Assembly (NCBI GenBank): GCA_036250195.1
Contig: JAVHZZ010000003.1
Coordinates: 343,701,375 to 343,765,374 of the forward strand
Source of the DNA: Mixophyes australis
Lineage: Eukaryota > Chordata > Amphibia > Anura > Limnodynastidae
Direction of reading: 5' to 3'
Length of the DNA stretch: 64,000 nucleotides
Shown: in pieces, positions 60,037 to 64,000 of the stretch
Position numbering within the stretch: position 1 is the stretch's first letter
How the letters are laid out: every line of letters begins with the position of its first letter
Made by a program: the position numbers and the translations under genes
The notes under the pieces: generated by a model
Databases searched by the model: none
Told to the model about the DNA's origin: nothing
The model's input: only the letters and a program-made list of their open reading frames with translations

Positions 60037-60200
60037 TATGTGTTTGGAGAGTGCAGAGTATCCCTGTTTTCTTGTCTATACAATGTGGGCAACCCCCTCT
60101 TGCACCCCAGTCTGTACATGGTGAGTGCAGAGGACCTATGTCTGTTTTTGTTTATACAATGTAAGTCCCATGACTCGTGCACCCCATTCTTTACATTAAT
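60035..60200. repeat. Two ~74-bp tandem units; first part duplicated at 60447
   Basis: GAGTGCAGAG at 60049 and 60123 start two diverged units (TATACAATGT, GCACCCC, TTTACAT/GTACAT in register). The 32 bp 60035-60066 (ATTATGTGTTTGGAGAGTGC...) recurs exactly at 60447-60478. Confidence 0.7.
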
Positions 60201-60481
60201 TAATTCCAACTTGTGTCAGGTGAGTCCCAGGTCTCCCATGGCTGCTAGTGCTAGGGGAAGACTTGCCTTTAAAAGCTGTGTGCAGGTAAGCCTTAAGCCC
60301 AGATAAAATAGCATAGCATTTGATCATGTTAGGACTGACCAGAATGGGAAGACTTTGGCGTGCGTTGGTCATCTTAAACATATATTGCAATATGTGGAAC
60401 TAACATTCCCTGTTTTTAATATAGAACAGTACTTGATATAGCATTAATTATGTGTTTGGAGAGTGCAGAGTATCCCTGGTT

Positions 60482-60485
<4 letters not shown>

Positions 60486-60541
<56 letters not shown>

Positions 60542-60552
60542 ATATATATATG
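60486..60552. repeat. (TA)n microsatellite
   Basis: Long TA array with one C interruption, directly downstream of the second 32-bp copy. Confidence 0.95.
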
Positions 60553-60649
60553 TACATTGAATGTGGTATGGATTATGGATGGAGTTTCTGTACAAACGGG
60601 TGGGATACATATGTTTGACAGTTACAGGATCAACAAAATCGAAATTAAA

Positions 60650-60945
60650 AATAATAACATGAACAGTATTATTAGGTCAACAGTTGTTATGTAGACAATG
60701 TTATTAGGTTGGAATTCAAATATAGGAATGTCGACAATATTATTATGTCGACAACAATATCCCTAACCCTATGCCTAACCTTACCCTATCCCTATCCATA
60801 ATCCTAGCCCTATCCCTAACCCTAACACTAATCCTAACCATTTATTGCTATATTTGAATTGTCGACCTAATAATACTGTCAACATTTGAATTGTCGACCT
60901 AATTTTGTAGACTTTCTGAATGTTGACCAAATGAATGTCTAGCCA
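60650..60945. mobile_element. Foldback element with GTCGACCTAATAAT arms and telomere-like core
   Basis: Arms GACAATGTTATTAGGTTGG...AATTCAAATATAG (left) and CTATATTTGAATTGTCGACC / TAATAATACTGTC (right) are inverted copies. The centre 60764-60840 is a degenerate CCCTAA array. Outer ends were not fixed. Confidence 0.65.
60764..60840. repeat. Degenerate CCCTAA array
   Basis: About eleven variants of CCCTAA, CCTAACC and CCCTATC in 77 bp. Confidence 0.8.
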
Positions 60946-61196
60946 TCGACCACATACTGCACAAACGGATATTGGGTCCTCTAGCGTAATACGAACTGCA
61001 GACTTGTCAAGCATATTTGAGCATTTTTAAAGAATATATATTAGCTGAATGTGTATGAGTATCACGTGAGTTTAAAAGTAACTCATGTCAGAACTTGGTT
61101 GAGTGGTCTTCAGTCATTTTGTATATGTTTCTCAAGACAAAGGAATTCCAGACTCTAACCTATAGTGAGTAGCCTCTGGGTGTCCAGAGATAGTGG

Positions 61197-61504
61197 GCCT
61201 GAGTCATTAAGGAGAGTAAAGCATAAAAAAGGAGTAACATTTGCACCTGGGTAAAACCATGTTGTATTGGAGGGGGAGGTAAATTTAAAATGTGAGGCAG
61301 ATTTATAGTTTGGGTAGGACATGTCCTAGATCAACTTTATATTTCAATGTAATAATAAAGCTAGCAAGTATTTGTGTGCTAGATGAAAAAACAGCCAGTA
61401 TTTAACTTATGTACAAAATAATAAACTGATTTGCACCCCTTACATTGTAACATGGTTTGTCCCAGAGAACATTTACTCCTTTGCTTGCCTTAATGACTCA
61501 GGCC
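61197..61504 (-). mobile_element. MITE, CCTGATTCATTAAGG family, full length, minus
   Basis: Ends GGGCCTGAGTCATTAAGG and CCTTAATGACTCAGGCCC are perfect. The body is the reverse complement of 5766-6062. Confidence 0.88.
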
Positions 61505-62885
61505 CAGTGTGTCCAACATATATATCCTGGATATTGAAGACTTACACTAAAGTGTAGATTACTTGTTCCTCTTGTAGATTCTATTAGAGGCACAACCCCT
61601 TCCACTCTGAGTGTGATGCTTCTGTAAATCTAAAGATAATTCCAAGTAGGAGATAATAGAAGCATTCTCCGATTTGAGCGCTACTTTTTTGCCTAAAGTA
61701 TTTCTATACCAAGTTTAGAATCTTTGAAATAAATGTTTAGAGGGAGATAGGTCCATTAGTGGTGTGTTGAAGAGGACGAGAAACTTTTTTTGAACTTTAT
61801 AAAGAATGCTTCATATAGAAGTCCAGATTCACCCTAAGGTAACGCTAGACTTCCAAGATGTGGTCCCCGAAAACAGTTCAAAAATAAGAAAAACAAAACA
61901 GTTCCTTTTTTCCATGATAATCTAGCAAATAGCCATGAACTGCTGACAGAGAACCCACCAGTGGTTTGAATCCTAGCTGGAAATCCACTCAAGTGAAACC
62001 AAATATATCTACACCACAATACTAACTCACGTTTGTTTACCTCTTTACCCGTAATACAGGTTGTCAGCATATCTGGGCTAAGCATCAAAGATAGGATCAA
62101 GAGGATATGGATGAGTTGCATAGATGGAATTATAGTATATTATAAATCTTATAGATCAAATTTTTTACCAGACCTTCATCAAAGTGATTTACTACTGAAT
62201 TTTATAGTATATAATATATTATTTTAGTACTGCATGAAAAAAGACAATTTGAGTTTTGGAAATATTCTACATATATTTTTCCTGCAGCAATTTGAAATGT
62301 CAATAAACCACCTACCATGGAAGTAAATGCTAATATTTAATAAAGCTAATATTCACAGTTAGATTCTTCTTTCATTTCTTTGTTTAATTTACTGTATTGC
62401 TGCTTAAAATCCTGTATGTGATATATTTAGAAAAATAAAACACAAGCATTTACAGTATGCATATTTCTGAGTGGTGTGAATGTAGGTTTTTTTTTTCTCA
62501 ATTATATGGTATAACATGTAACTGATAAATTGAATTTGTAAATAGCATTTGTCTCTGACTCCCACTGAGTAATTGGAACTGTTATAAACTAGAAACATGG
62601 TGAAGACTGGTTTAATAAAGGTATAGTTAATGTATCTGAAAGCTTTCTAGAGCCGTTAAAGGGCAGATAAACAGTCACAATCCATTAAACAGAGTTAGCA
62701 TTTCCTGAAAATCCTAGTCGTTTTGTATTTCTACAAATATGCAATCTTTTAAAATTAGACTTGCTTCCCACTTTGTATTATGGTTTTAATAACCGTTACA
62801 CAGACAAGCATAATTATATTATCATCCATCTATTTTTGCATCTATAGAAGTAGTATCTTTGTATTGTTGCTTTTTGAAGTAGTCA
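61505..62885. other. AT-rich non-coding stretch, nothing recognised
   Basis: No supported feature. Confidence 0.4.
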
Positions 62886-62889
62886 ATTG

Positions 62890-63185
62890 AAACGGTGGTA
62901 ATCGTTTTTCCGATTACCACCATTCCGACATCGCCAATGCCTCCAAAAAAAACGAAACTAGGAAAAAGCGACTTGAAAATAATCAGACTTACCTTCAAGA
63001 CGACGCTGGACATCACCGAAGAAAGCAGCATAATGACAGCAAGGCATTCCAATTGGAGAACTGACCGGCAATGCAGCCTGACGTCATCGCGACGTCTGTC
63101 ACTAAAAATTTAAATCGGCAATGTGAGGTTAAGGGTTTAAACACTTAACCTTAGGGGTCCCCATGTATTTTAGAAAATACATGTA
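62890..63185. mobile_element. Relative of the 1285-1514 hairpin family
   Basis: Contains a hairpin 62894-62921 (GGTGGTAATCG / CGATTACCACC), the family core CGGCAATGTGAGGTTAAGG with a 24-nt near-palindrome at 63127-63150, and a perfect 10-bp stem at 63162-63183 (CATGTATTTT / AAAATACATG). It is asymmetric, so it is a rearranged or half-size member. The ORFs across it are not genes. Confidence 0.6.
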
Positions 63186-63270
63186 CATCTCATCAAGTTA
63201 CCCTTAAAGCACACTAGAAAAGCAAGTCATCATCATTAACTAGGTAATTATAACATAGAATTTTAAAAAT

Positions 63271-63301
63271 ATAAAATAAAATAAAATAAAATAAAATAAA
63301 T
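63271..63301. repeat. (AAAAT)n microsatellite
   Basis: Six pure AAAAT/TAAAA units. Confidence 0.95.
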
Positions 63302-63790
63302 GAAACAAAATTGCCCCAAAGTGATCCAATCACCAGCACTCATAGCCTGGGCTGGTTGACACTATTACCTGGGAACGAACAGTGTAGAGTCCAATACAGA
63401 GCAGATTCAAGTACCAATTCTGTGTCATCATTGTGGGCTGTTCCCTTTGGAATTAGGTATATAATAAACTGGTGAATGAGGTATCGGGTTGGTCTTTATT
63501 TAAATACTGTATTTTTGTATGTGGCACTACTGGTCCCAGAAGGCCTGGCTGTACTACCCAGGCAGTTTATGGCTGTCAGGGCTGCTGGTGCCAGAATAGA
63601 TACTATCACCCTATTGTGTTGGGAGAAGCCCCAGTACTTTCAGCACAGGGCTGTTTTTTTACAAGGGTAGGGAATTTTTTTGCAGGCCCAATTCCCATTG
63701 GAAATTCAGCCCCATGCTGAACAGGCTATAGCAGTGGGAGCTCATGCTGCGGTTTCCCTGTCATAATTATTAGGAATCAGTGTGCTCTGT
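63302..63790. other. Non-coding, no recognisable family
   Basis: Two overlapping short frames at 63472-63720 lack known domains. Confidence 0.35.

Positions 63791-63791
<1 letters not shown>

Positions 63792-63826
<35 letters not shown>
63792..63826. repeat. (TG)n microsatellite
   Basis: About 17 TG units. Confidence 0.95.
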
Positions 63827-63827
<1 letters not shown>

Positions 63828-64000
63828 GTCACATTCCTATGACGTTTATTGCTTTCTGACTGCTGATATCTACTGCACATGTGTGAAGCTCTGTTGTTCT
63901 TCTGTGAAATCAACCTGGTTAAGCAGTAACTATGCTGAGCTCCACACTGCACCACTCACCAAAGGTCGCAGTGTTATCATCAGCACCAGAGCTATAATTC

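Noticed and set aside
59932..60694. ORFs with Ile-Tyr runs
   Set aside because: Generated by TA microsatellites.
60764..60840. Interstitial telomere or chromosome-fusion relic
   Set aside because: Short, degenerate and centred between inverted arms of a foldback element; a similar core occurs in another element at 24.6 kb.

Overview
This window looks like intergenic or intronic DNA from a large, repeat-rich vertebrate genome, most likely an anuran amphibian. That assignment is inferred from the mix of elements: tRNA-derived V-SINE-like SINEs with a LINE-like 3' tail, Tx1/L1-type and L2-type LINE remnants, Penelope-like elements (one with a hammerhead-like motif), many hAT-type elements and dozens of foldback MITEs with starts such as CCTGATTCATTAAGG. 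No intact host gene, tRNA, rRNA or CRISPR array was found. Almost every open frame is a chance or repeat-driven ORF. The exceptions are transposon-derived.

Layout. 1-5 kb: a near-perfect 230-bp hairpin (1285-1514) inside an older repeat, then a well-delimited solo LTR (4211-4886; TG...CA, 5-bp duplication TAGTG) whose U3 carries RFX-, NRF1- and ETS/CRE-like motifs. 5.7-11 kb: MITE copies, a GGGCCGG-ended hAT-type repeat (7358-8545), and a hAT-like element with about 130-bp tandem units that was later hit by a MITE and by a 398-bp foldback element with an 8-bp duplication. 11-14 kb: a minus-strand, decayed L1/Tx1-type element with ORF1-like and reverse-transcriptase remnants but no visible endonuclease. 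14.1-14.8 kb: a 622-bp MITE made of a chain of separate hairpins. 14.9-16.3 kb: a Penelope-like GIY-YIG remnant followed by a hammerhead-like motif. 16.7-17.2 kb: a 488-bp hAT-type foldback element with a perfect 8-bp duplication.

20.7-27.9 kb holds LTR-like fragments, a 554-bp hAT MITE and a foldback element with telomere-like interior. 28-32.6 kb has an L2-like LINE 3' end, a V-SINE and a GC-rich hAT MITE. 35.7-40.1 kb has more MITEs and a hAT-type element carrying nested minisatellites. 43-46 kb has a SINE, nested palindromic MITEs and a rearranged MITE hairpin.

49.2-54.3 kb is the most structured region. A 4096-bp hAT element (49540-53635, duplication CATTAAGC) interrupts a second, inverted copy of the 7358-8545 repeat. 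It carries a frameshifted BED-zinc-finger/hAT N-terminal coding region, but the catalytic part is absent and is replaced by a 77-bp minisatellite. 55-57.2 kb is a second Penelope-like element interrupted by a MITE. 60-63.2 kb has long TA microsatellites, a second telomere-like foldback element, a full-length MITE and a relative of the hairpin at 1.3 kb.

Nothing here acts as a gene system. What can be read is insertion history (nested insertions and target duplications) plus several unusual structural or regulatory motifs inside mobile elements. All family assignments were made by eye.
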